From Candidatus Aerophobota bacterium (GTDB lineage Bacteria > Aerophobota > Aerophobia > Aerophobales > B3-G15), in NCBI GenBank assembly GCA_030607765.1, contig JAUWJJ010000066.1, positions 1 to 6,514 on the forward strand: a stretch of 6,514 bases of DNA. Reading direction: 5' to 3'. Within the stretch, counting starts at the first letter, position 1. Each line of letters opens with the position of its first letter. This document shows, in pieces, positions 1 to 6,514 of this stretch. The notes under the pieces were generated by a model. The model worked only from the letters and a program-made list of their open reading frames with translations. It did no database searches and was not told the origin of the DNA. The translations under genes were made by a program, and so were the position numbers.

Positions 1-1170
1 CACCACATAAGCAGGATGCGTTTAATCGACAAAGCGGTTCGTTTAGTTGCCGGAATAGATGAGCCGTCAAACTATATCAGGGACAACGCGGAAGTAGTGA
101 AAAGAGAACTTTTAAAAGGCGGCTATAAAGAATCTATAGCGGCCGATTTATCGATGGCGAGAGTGTTTAGCCATGCAATAGGTGCCCACGGCGTAGGTCT
201 CCATAATACCATCCCTGCCGGAAATACCTGGAAGGATGATAAAAAAATCAGCGACCACTATATTGGAAGAATGGGTTATATGTATGGGGAAAATGTGATA
301 GGAAAAAAAGCGAAAGATGTATTCAAGCAAAACATCAAGGGTGTGGAAGCCGGGGTATTCAGCCGTAGCTCAAATGTACTGGGTGTAATAGATCATGATC
401 AGCCTGCCGCCTATTTTGGCGGATTGGAAATAGCCGTCAGAAATACCTCCGGCAAAAAGATAGATATGTATATAACCAATACCAGAAATACAGATAGTCC
501 AGGCGTAGAGACTTTAGATCACTTTTTTAATCGTGAGCTCAGGGCAAGAAATTTCAATCCCAAATGGATTAAAGGGATGATGGAGCACGGCTATGATGGC
601 GCAAGGTATATGGAGGATTTTACCAACAACTTATGGATGTGGGATGTTACCAGCCCTGATATGGTTACCGAAGATATGTGGAATGAGGTTAATGATGTGT
701 ATATCAACGATAAATATGACCTTAAGCTTCAGGAGTATTTTGATAAAAATAACCCCTATGCTTTACAGGACATGATTTCCACTATGCTTGAGGTAAGAGA
801 GAAGGGATACTGGCATCCCACAAAGGAGGTATTAGAAAAATTAGCTAAGATATATGCTGAGTCCATCGCTAAGCATGGTGTATCCGGTTCCTATGGCAGC
901 ACCGATCCTTCTTTACACAAGGATGTATCAAAGCTTCTTTCTGCCATGCCTGATGTAAAACCGGAGTTGATAAAAAAGTACCAGGAGAAGGTGGCTATGG
1001 CTACTGTGGAATTAGAAGAGGTAAAAGGCTATGAGATGAAGGAATTAAAGGAGAAAAAGGAAGAGAAATTATCCACTACGAAGGTAGTTCTGGGAGCAAC
1101 TCTCATTATATTACTGATTATGCTGGTCGTTGGACGTGGGCTGTGGAAAGGAATGAGGAGTCAGCAATGA
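1..1170 (+). CDS. CobN-like protein, C-terminal part with membrane anchor (5' end outside window)
   Basis: This is the C-terminal third of a CobN/ChlH/BchH-superfamily protein. The frame is already open at base 1. The codons before the first ATG (base 16) read HHISR, matching NHMSR at the same place in the downstream paralog, so that ATG is internal and not the start. Numbering from that ATG, family landmarks are GVGLHN (about 59-64), SRSSNVLGVIDHDQPAAYFGGLE (about 116-138, equivalent to the DNREHDLLDSDDYYQFHGG region of classical CobN), NPKWIKGMM, LWMWDVTS and NPYALQDM. A Lys/Glu-rich linker follows, then a hydrophobic helix from about residue 357 to 373, then a basic tail ending RGLWKGMRSQQ. 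The positive tail predicts the C-terminus inside and the large body outside the cytoplasm. Classical CobN is soluble and cytoplasmic, so the true activity may differ from cobaltochelation. Family assignment is firm; substrate is unknown. Confidence 0.88.
   Translation, partial: HHISRMRLIDKAVRLVAGIDEPSNYIRDNAEVVKRELLKGGYKESIAADLSMARVFSHAIGAHGVGLHNTIPAGNTWKDDKKISDHYIGRMGYMYGENVIGKKAKDVFKQNIKGVEAGVFSRSSNVLGVIDHDQPAAYFGGLEIAVRNTSGKKIDMYITNTRNTDSPGVETLDHFFNRELRARNFNPKWIKGMMEHGYDGARYMEDFTNNLWMWDVTSPDMVTEDMWNEVNDVYINDKYDLKLQEYFDKNNPYALQDMISTMLEVREKGYWHPTKEVLEKLAKIYAESIAKHGVSGSYGSTDPSLHKDVSKLLSAMPDVKPELIKKYQEKVAMATVELEEVKGYEMKELKEKKEEKLSTTKVVLGATLIILLIMLVVGRGLWKGMRSQQ
541..796 (+). repeat. Paralogous repeat, copy 1 (near-identical to 6259-6514)
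   Basis: This part of the first CobN-like gene aligns without gaps to 6259-6514 in the second. By hand count 224 of 256 bases match. Perfect runs are 547-587 (41 bases, paired with 6265-6305) and 739-796 (58 bases, paired with 6457-6514). The second run is cut only by the window end, so it may be longer. Most differences after base 660 are synonymous. Confidence 0.9.
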
Positions 1171-1220
1171 TCAATGGTCAATTAACAATGATCAATGGTC
1201 AATGTAAATTGCTAATTGTT
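1165..1220. repeat. Degenerate heptanucleotide tandem repeat array (CAATNNN)
   Basis: Eight 7-base units can be laid end to end: CAATGAT, CAATGGT, CAATTAA, CAATGAT, CAATGGT, CAATGTA, AATTGCT, AATTGTT. A higher-order 21-base period is also visible: the same 18 bases occur at 1165-1182 and 1186-1203. The first unit overlaps the last codon and TGA stop of the upstream CobN-like gene. It resembles the short tandemly repeated repetitive heptamers known between genes in some bacteria, notably filamentous cyanobacteria. Its function is unknown; it may simply be slippage-prone intergenic DNA. Confidence 0.8.
1179..1218. repeat. Imperfect inverted repeat within the heptamer array
   Basis: CAATTAACAAT at 1179-1189 can pair with ATTGCTAATTG at 1208-1218, 10 of 11 positions, leaving an 18-base loop. 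An alternative register pairs TTAACAAT (1183-1190) with ATTGTTAA (1215-1222) perfectly. The stem is almost all A/T and no T-run follows, so it does not look like an intrinsic terminator. It may be a by-product of the array switching orientation in its last two units. Confidence 0.5.
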
Positions 1221-1247
1221 AAGCCGTTAATAGGTTAAAGAATAGGC

Positions 1248-2828
1248 ATGAAGCAACTGGGCAGTTTTGTTCTGATAATAGTGTTTTTTGTAGCAGGAAT
1301 ATTTATATTCTCTAAAGCAATGGCGGCAGATGCAGCCATAATTATACCTCCAGGGGAATATCTGATCATTCCTGGAAAATATGAAAATTATGGAATGGTA
1401 AACACTTTTGCTTACAATGGATTCCAGGTCTATCGATCTTTAGAGCATGTCCCGGGGTTAAGGCTCTCTGAAGGAGAGTTTATTGTTCGGTTGAATCCTG
1501 ACAGGAAACCTATTGTAAACAAGGTGCTCAAAGATTTTAGCCAGGATTATCGGCAGTTAACCCTCTCAAAAGCCAGGAAAGGGTTATTTTATCCTTTAAG
1601 ACCTCTAAAAATTGGAATTTACTGTCGCAAAGGAGTTACTGCTGGATATTTATGGCATGCTTACCCTTTGGAAAAATGTCAGATGGACATAGTCTTTTTT
1701 ACGGAAAACGATTTGGAGCAACTAAAAGACGTGGATGTAATCTGCTTTCCATCAGGGGGGATGTATCGACAAAATATTAGCCAATCTGGTCAGGATTGGC
1801 TAAAATGGCTAATTCGGGAACAGGGAGTAGGATATTTAGGAACTTGTGGTGGCAATGTCTTCGGTTGCAAATTAAAACTTCTTGATGCAATGTTAGTCAG
1901 ATCCAAACAGGGGCACTCTTACGGTATTGGGATTAATGGTTACCCCGAAATGAAAGTGATAGCCCAAAACCATCCCGCTATGATTTCGGTCTCCAAGACG
2001 ACTCACCCTTTTTATTATAGTGGCCAGGCATTCAACCGAGTTGGACCTGATGTTACTGTTCTCACAACCTATAACCAATTCAATAACTGTTTTACATTTG
2101 ATGGAACTGCATATCACGGAGAGGTACATCGGGGGATGTTAAATCGACCTGGTATGGTTACTGGCCAGTATGGTAGTGGCAGGGTTATTCTTTCTGGGCC
2201 TCATCCTGAGGTAGGCGAGGAGCAACTATTTGTGGATTGGATTTACTACTTAGCAGGGGACGGAATTGGGTCAAGTGGCAGGAATGCAATCAATTTAACC
2301 ACTAAAGATACAAAGATTAAAAAAATTGATAGCACCTTTTTTTCGCCTTTAGTTTCGCAAATTGATGAATTTGAAAAATTAGTCAAGCCTTATGAAGCAA
2401 AAATTCGACCATATTATAGTCAACGCTGGAAAAGTGGGATAACTGCTGGGTTACCAATCCTGCTGATCTTTGTAGATACCTACGATAGGTTAAAGCACAT
2501 TACAAAATCCCTTTCTTTTTTTGGGGAGGATAATTCGATCGATAATGAAATGGCCAGAGAGCTTCAAGAAATATGTACTCAGTGTGAAATTCAGATAAGT
2601 TCTCTCAGAACCGATTTTGCAGCATTGATACCTCATTTGGAAAGCGCCCTTAAAATGCTTAGGGATATCGATCAGAGCCCATTGGATACAAAAGAAATTC
2701 TCAAAAAGAGATTCTATCAAGAATATTACAAGAAATTAATCCCTCGTATGAAAGCTTTTAACCTTACTTTTGTACGGCTCGACCATTATTTGAGACAAGC
2801 ACAAAAGGTATTAATGTATCAATTATAG
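1248..2828 (+). CDS. Secreted or membrane-anchored BPL_N-like class I glutamine amidotransferase-fold protein
   Basis: A 526-residue protein. Residues 1-26 form a signal peptide (KQ n-region, long FVLIIVFFVAGIFIF core, likely cleavage after AMA), which supports this start despite a weak ribosome site. Residues 30-115 are a small domain I do not recognise. Residues about 119-340 resemble the biotin-protein-ligase N-terminal (BPL_N) type of class I glutamine amidotransferase fold: a KIGIY strand, CFPSGGMYRQN (from 166), a nucleophile elbow GTCGG with Cys200, and SGPHPEVGEEQ giving His319 and Glu321. A complete Cys-His-Glu triad suggests hydrolase or amidase chemistry, but no partner synthetase domain is present, so glutamine-dependent amidation is unlikely. 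Residues about 345-526 are helical and charged, with one short hydrophobic patch (AGLPILLIFV). The gene sits between two CobN-like genes, 77 and 67 bases away, which suggests a shared extracytoplasmic pathway. The substrate is unknown. Confidence 0.82.
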   Translation: MKQLGSFVLIIVFFVAGIFIFSKAMAADAAIIIPPGEYLIIPGKYENYGMVNTFAYNGFQVYRSLEHVPGLRLSEGEFIVRLNPDRKPIVNKVLKDFSQDYRQLTLSKARKGLFYPLRPLKIGIYCRKGVTAGYLWHAYPLEKCQMDIVFFTENDLEQLKDVDVICFPSGGMYRQNISQSGQDWLKWLIREQGVGYLGTCGGNVFGCKLKLLDAMLVRSKQGHSYGIGINGYPEMKVIAQNHPAMISVSKTTHPFYYSGQAFNRVGPDVTVLTTYNQFNNCFTFDGTAYHGEVHRGMLNRPGMVTGQYGSGRVILSGPHPEVGEEQLFVDWIYYLAGDGIGSSGRNAINLTTKDTKIKKIDSTFFSPLVSQIDEFEKLVKPYEAKIRPYYSQRWKSGITAGLPILLIFVDTYDRLKHITKSLSFFGEDNSIDNEMARELQEICTQCEIQISSLRTDFAALIPHLESALKMLRDIDQSPLDTKEILKKRFYQEYYKKLIPRMKAFNLTFVRLDHYLRQAQKVLMYQL

Positions 2829-2882
2829 TCCATCATTTTGCCTTGAGCAACAGGAAATATTTAAGATGTGTCAAATAAAACA

Positions 2883-2892
2883 GGGGGGGAGG
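2883..2892 (+). promoter_or_regulatory. Purine-rich ribosome binding site of the second CobN-like gene
   Basis: Seven G followed by AGG lie just before the ATG at 2896. The GGAGG core (2888-2892) leaves only three bases to the start, slightly tight, but the G-run allows pairing further upstream. It supports ATG 2896 as the start, and the signal peptide begins directly there. Confidence 0.75.
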
Positions 2893-2895
2893 AAG

Positions 2896-5800
2896 ATGAA
2901 TAAAATCAGATTAATTATTCTAATAGCGGTATTGTTTGTGGCAGAAATATTTGCAGTGTTAGGAGTGAGCGCAGCGGAGGAGTTGGCAGTTTCAAAAAAG
3001 CCCAGGATAGCGATTATCCCTCTTAATATTGCCAGTAGTCCTTATCACTTTCGGAAAGCAGTAGAGGGAGTGAGTGATTTATTAAAGGTCGATTTATATG
3101 GTGCAGGCATAGGAATGAGCATGCTTAAAGCAACTAAAACACAGTTACCTTCGGCTGAGGGTATTGATTTAGGTAATTACGATTTAGTTTGTGTCTTAGG
3201 AGGTACACCACAATCTTCTGTATTAACCGAAACACTCAAAAATGCAAAGAAAAAGACTAGAGTAGTTATAGAATCTACAGGGTATGTTAATTACACAGGT
3301 CTGAAAGGTAACATAAATAATAGGAAACATCCCTGGATTAACCAATACTGGAATAATAAGTGTATAGAAAATTATCGCAGGTTACTAATATACTTGGGGG
3401 TAAAGTTCTGCGGGTTGAAAGCAGAAGTAGAAAAACCGATAATTTTCCCTGAAGAAGCGATTTATCATCCTGATGCAGAGACAATTTTCACTACACTGGA
3501 GGAATATCTCAATTGGTATGGGAACAAGAAAGGTTACAGGTATGACCCAAAAAAGCTAACCATAGGGCTTGTATTTAATAAAGAACCTTATACTACAGAA
3601 AATTTAGAAGTAGAGAAGGCTTTAATCAAAACAATTGAAAAGAAAAATTGTAATGCGATAGCAATGTATAAACGCTTAGATTTTCGTCTTGAGAAATTCT
3701 TTATGAAAAATGGCAAAACAATTGTTGACACAGTCATTTGTTTAACTCGTTTGGACTATTTTAATCCTGAGCAAGGAATTGAAACGGCAAAAACTCTAAA
3801 TGTTTCTTTGTTAAAAGGTATAAAGACATATTATATGAGCCCAGAGGAATGGGAAAAAGAACCAACTGGTTTAGTAAAACATTTAGCCCACACCGACATT
3901 AAGAGAGAAGGAAAGATTGAGCCAATGGTGATAAGTGGAAAAGTAGTTTCAGATGAAGGGAGAAGGTATAACAAGCCTATAGATTATCAAATTGATTGGC
4001 GAATAGAAAGGGCTATTCAATGGGCTAAATTGCATCGGAAGAAAAATTTAGATAAAAAAGTAGCCTTTGCTTTTAAGAGTGCAGGGGGTGGAAAAGATGA
4101 TGCGCTGGGAACTTGCACAGACCGATATCATTATGTTCCAGGGACATTTTCTAATTTATTAAAAGCCATGAAGGAAAGGGAATACAATTTAGGAGACAAG
4201 CACCTGCCGACCAAAGAAGAGCTTTCTAAAATGATGGTTGAACAGGCAAGCAATATTGGAGTATGGGCAAAAGGAGAACTAAAGAGGAGAGTGAAAGAAG
4301 GAAATGCGATTTTAATTTCTGAGGAAAAGTATCTTACATGGTTCAATGAGTTATCTGAGGATAAGAGAAGTGCAGTTATAGAAAAATTTGGAAAACCGCC
4401 AGGCAAAATAATGGTTTATGAAGAAAAAGGTGAAAAATATTTAGTCATTCCTAAGATAGAATTTGGAAATGTGGTAATTGTTCCTTTACCTACCCCGGGA
4501 TGGCTTCAGGATAAATCTACTCTTTATGATGAAGGAGCTTTACCTCCTCATCATCAATACATAGCTTTCTGGTATTGGCTGAATAGAGATTTTAAAGCAG
4601 ATCTGCTGCTCAATGTCTGGACACAAATAGTGGAGCAAACGCCAGGAAAAGAATTCGGAGAACCAAAATATGATTGGGCGGCAAAATTAGTGCAAGGTTT
4701 AGCCCCTCATCTGGATCCGGTTCCCATACACTGGGAGATAGGTGCGGGTGGAGGCAAGGTATATCTTCTTAATATTGATTATATGATGACTATAGTTTCT
4801 TCAGAATTATATGAAAGGCTCTTGGATTTGGAGAAAAAAATGTCTCTTTATCAAAAAACAAGAGAACCTGTATTAAAACAAGAATATAAGAAGGGGATTA
4901 GAAAGGAATGTAAAAGATTACATCTAGACAGGGATCTTAAGATAGACGCTGATTCTGTAGGATTTTCAGAGCTTTTTAGCAAATTAAAAAATTATCTTGA
5001 TGAAGTAAGAAAAGAGCATATGCCTTATGGCATTCATGTAATGGGAGAAACTCCAGAAGGTAAGCCATTGGTAGAAATGATAACTTCAATGCTGGGCAAG
5101 GAGTTTAACGAACATGTGGCTGAGATAAATCCCCAGGAAGGACTAAGTGAGAAGTTAGTAGAAAAGGTCATTATAGACAAGAAAACTCCCAAAGAAGCAC
5201 AAAAAGATATTTTAGGCAACATATCAGTAAAAGTGACCGATGATTTAATTTTGGCTATGGAATATGCCGACAGGATTGACCGCTGTAAACAAGAAATACC
5301 AAGAATTCTGGATGCCTTTGAAGGCAAATACATCCTCCCTGGTCCTTCAGGCGGACCTATCAGAAATCCTGATGCTTTGCCAACCGGCCGTAATCCCTCT
5401 GCCTTTGATGAAAGAACTATGCCTACTAAAGAGGCCTGGGAGATTGGTAAAAAGATGGTTAACCAGCTATTGGGACAACACCTAAAAAAACATGGTAAGT
5501 ATCCTCAGAAGGTATCTTTTGTTCTCTGGCACGCTGAAGCTATGAGGCAACACGGTATTATGGAGGCAGAGATATTTTATCTGCTTGGGGTAAGACCTAT
5601 CTGGAACATAAAAGGTCGCGTGGAAGATGTTGAGTTAATACCAAGAGATGAGCTTAAAAGGCCAAGAATAGATATTTTAGTTACCACTTCTAATGCATAT
5701 AAATGTAATCATATGAGTAGAATACGGTTGATAGATAAAGCCGTCCGTTTAGTTTCAAGTTTAAATGAACCATCAAATTATGTCCAAGAAAATGTCCAAG

Positions 5801-6514
5801 AAATTGAAAAAGAACTTATTAACAAAGGATATGAAAAATCTCAAGCTACACATTTATCAAAGGCAAGAGTTTTTTCTACTGCTTTAGGCACTGGTGGCGT
5901 AGGACTCCATAATTCCATTGGTGCGGGCAATACATGGGAAAATGATGGAAAAATTAGCGAACATTATATTGGAAGAATGGGTTATCTATATGGGCAAAAT
6001 GAGATAGGAGTGAAAGCAAAGGAACTATTGAGAGAAAATCTTAAGGCAGTAGAGGTCGGTGTATTCAGCCGCAGTTCAAATGTTTTAGGTATGATAGATG
6101 ATGACCAGCCCGCTGCCTTTTTTGGTGGATTAGAAATAGCCGTCAGAAATACTACAGGTAAAGAGATAGATATGTACATAACCAATACAAGAACTAACGT
6201 AACAGACCCAGGTAAATGCGGGCTGGAGAGTTTAGACCATTTCTTTAACAGGGAGCTAAGGGCGAGAAATTTCAATCCCAAATGGATTAAAGGGATGATG
6301 GAGCAGGGGCGTGGAGGAGCTACTTATATGAAAGCATTCACAGAGAATCTATGGATGTGGGATGTTACCAGTCCCCATATGGTTACTGAAGATATGTGGA
6401 ATGAGGTTAATGATATATATATCAATGATAAATATGATCTTAAACTTCAGGAATACTTTGATAAAAATAACCCCTATGCTTTACAGGACATGATTTCCAC
6501 TATGCTTGAGGTAA
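2896..6514 (+). CDS. CobN-like protein with signal peptide (3' end outside window)
   Basis: The frame is open from ATG 2896 to the window end (1206 residues, no stop), lacking about the last 120 residues by comparison with the upstream paralog. Residues 1-26 or 27 are a signal peptide (NKIR, then a hydrophobic stretch, cleavage near VSA/AEE). Landmarks of the CobN/ChlH/BchH superfamily follow in order: HPWINQYW (145), IYHPDA (189), a GGGKDDALG segment (397), LPPHHQYIAFWYWL (549), GPSGGPIRNPDALPTGRNPSAFD (816), VLWHAEAMRQHG (876), LLGVRPIWN (896), GVGLHN (1001), SRSSNVLGMIDDDQPAAFFGG (1058) and FNPKWIKGMM (1126). After FKAD (566) the classical motif of type [14 protein letters not shown] is replaced by LLNVWTQIVEQTPGK: Glu580 and PGK are kept, the histidines and glycines are lost. 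CobN normally inserts cobalt into hydrogenobyrinic acid diamide with CobS/CobT. The export signal, altered motif and absence of an ATPase gene here argue for a different tetrapyrrole-related role. Often auto-annotated as cobaltochelatase subunit CobN. Confidence 0.88.
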   Translation, partial: MNKIRLIILIAVLFVAEIFAVLGVSAAEELAVSKKPRIAIIPLNIASSPYHFRKAVEGVSDLLKVDLYGAGIGMSMLKATKTQLPSAEGIDLGNYDLVCVLGGTPQSSVLTETLKNAKKKTRVVIESTGYVNYTGLKGNINNRKHPWINQYWNNKCIENYRRLLIYLGVKFCGLKAEVEKPIIFPEEAIYHPDAETIFTTLEEYLNWYGNKKGYRYDPKKLTIGLVFNKEPYTTENLEVEKALIKTIEKKNCNAIAMYKRLDFRLEKFFMKNGKTIVDTVICLTRLDYFNPEQGIETAKTLNVSLLKGIKTYYMSPEEWEKEPTGLVKHLAHTDIKREGKIEPMVISGKVVSDEGRRYNKPIDYQIDWRIERAIQWAKLHRKKNLDKKVAFAFKSAGGGKDDALGTCTDRYHYVPGTFSNLLKAMKEREYNLGDKHLPTKEELSKMMVEQASNIGVWAKGELKRRVKEGNAILISEEKYLTWFNELSEDKRSAVIEKFGKPPGKIMVYEEKGEKYLVIPKIEFGNVVIVPLPTPGWLQDKSTLYDEGALPPHHQYIAFWYWLNRDFKADLLLNVWTQIVEQTPGKEFGEPKYDWAAKLVQGLAPHLDPVPIHWEIGAGGGKVYLLNIDYMMTIVSSELYERLLDLEKKMSLYQKTREPVLKQEYKKGIRKECKRLHLDRDLKIDADSVGFSELFSKLKNYLDEVRKEHMPYGIHVMGETPEGKPLVEMITSMLGKEFNEHVAEINPQEGLSEKLVEKVIIDKKTPKEAQKDILGNISVKVTDDLILAMEYADRIDRCKQEIPRILDAFEGKYILPGPSGGPIRNPDALPTGRNPSAFDERTMPTKEAWEIGKKMVNQLLGQHLKKHGKYPQKVSFVLWHAEAMRQHGIMEAEIFYLLGVRPIWNIKGRVEDVELIPRDELKRPRIDILVTTSNAYKCNHMSRIRLIDKAVRLVSSLNEPSNYVQENVQEIEKELINKGYEKSQATHLSKARVFSTALGTGGVGLHNSIGAGNTWENDGKISEHYIGRMGYLYGQNEIGVKAKELLRENLKAVEVGVFSRSSNVLGMIDDDQPAAFFGGLEIAVRNTTGKEIDMYITNTRTNVTDPGKCGLESLDHFFNRELRARNFNPKWIKGMMEQGRGGATYMKAFTENLWMWDVTSPHMVTEDMWNEVNDIYINDKYDLKLQEYFDKNNPYALQDMISTMLEV
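6259..6514 (+). repeat. Paralogous repeat, copy 2 (near-identical to 541-796)
   Basis: This is the counterpart of 541-796 in the second CobN-like gene, 224/256 bases identical. Just upstream, the second gene has four extra codons (TNVTDPGKCGLES against NTDSPGVETL), which shifts the offset between the two genes from 5706 to 5718 bases. Identity becomes perfect over the last 58 bases and is probably continued beyond the window. Confidence 0.9.

Noticed and set aside
16..18. ATG at 16 as the start of the first gene
   Set aside because: The frame is open upstream to base 1, and the residues before it match the interior of the downstream paralog. It corresponds to an internal isoleucine there, so the true start lies outside the window.
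1221..1247. Promoter for the amidotransferase-like gene
   Set aside because: The sequence is AT-rich, but no -35/-10 pair with good matches and spacing stands out, and even the ribosome site is weak.
1893..2129. Minus-strand open frame inside the amidotransferase-like gene
   Set aside because: It lies wholly opposite a well-supported coding frame with recognisable motifs and has no recognisable product or ribosome site.
2829..2895. Possible promoter or terminator in the gap before the second CobN-like gene
   Set aside because: A TTGCCT and an AT-rich stretch are present but the -10-like sequence is poor, and no stable hairpin with a T-run is visible. Nothing beyond the ribosome binding site can be supported.
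4131..6281. Several minus-strand frames and a plus-strand frame (5264-5485) inside the second CobN-like gene
   Set aside because: All overlap conserved CobN-family motifs read in the main frame and show no family resemblance of their own.
2896..6514. Gene symbol cobN for the CobN-like genes
   Set aside because: The export signal, membrane anchor and altered motif argue against the classical cobaltochelatase role, so only a family-level name is justified.

Overview
The window holds three co-directional (+ strand) protein genes and almost nothing else: the 3' end of one CobN-like gene (1-1170), a complete gene for a secreted or membrane-anchored class I glutamine amidotransferase-like protein (1248-2828), and a second CobN-like gene (2896 onward) that is still open at the window end. 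The gaps are short (77 and 67 bases), so the three read like one operon. I see no tRNA, rRNA, CRISPR array, transposase or convincing terminator.

The CobN-like proteins belong to the CobN/ChlH/BchH superfamily, the large tetrapyrrole-binding subunits of class I cobalto- and magnesium chelatases. They differ from textbook members in three visible ways. The second copy starts with a Sec-type signal peptide. The first copy ends with a transmembrane helix followed by a short basic tail. In the second copy, the usual histidine/glycine-rich motif of the metal-insertion region is replaced, although a glutamate and the following PGK remain. Together this suggests proteins whose large body lies outside the cytoplasm. 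There they could not use the cytoplasmic AAA+ ATPase partner (CobS/CobT, ChlI/ChlD) that class I chelatases need, and no such partner is encoded in the window. A role in binding, trafficking or ATP-independent metal removal from a tetrapyrrole (heme, corrinoid or similar) is an inference, not something the sequence proves.

The two CobN-like genes are paralogs from a duplication. Over the region both share in this window, their protein identity rises from roughly half at the start to about 90% near the end. The final 256 shared bases are 224/256 identical, with perfect runs of 41 and 58 bases. This looks like recent partial gene conversion or recombination. The middle gene has a signal peptide, a BPL_N-like amidotransferase fold with a Cys200-His319-Glu321 triad, and an unrecognised helical C-terminal domain.

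The gap after the first gene carries a degenerate 7-base tandem repeat array built on CAAT. The organism cannot be named. The DNA is AT-rich, ATA and AGA codons are common, and one gene has a purine-rich Shine-Dalgarno sequence. This fits an anaerobic bacterium (or possibly an archaeon) but does not decide it.
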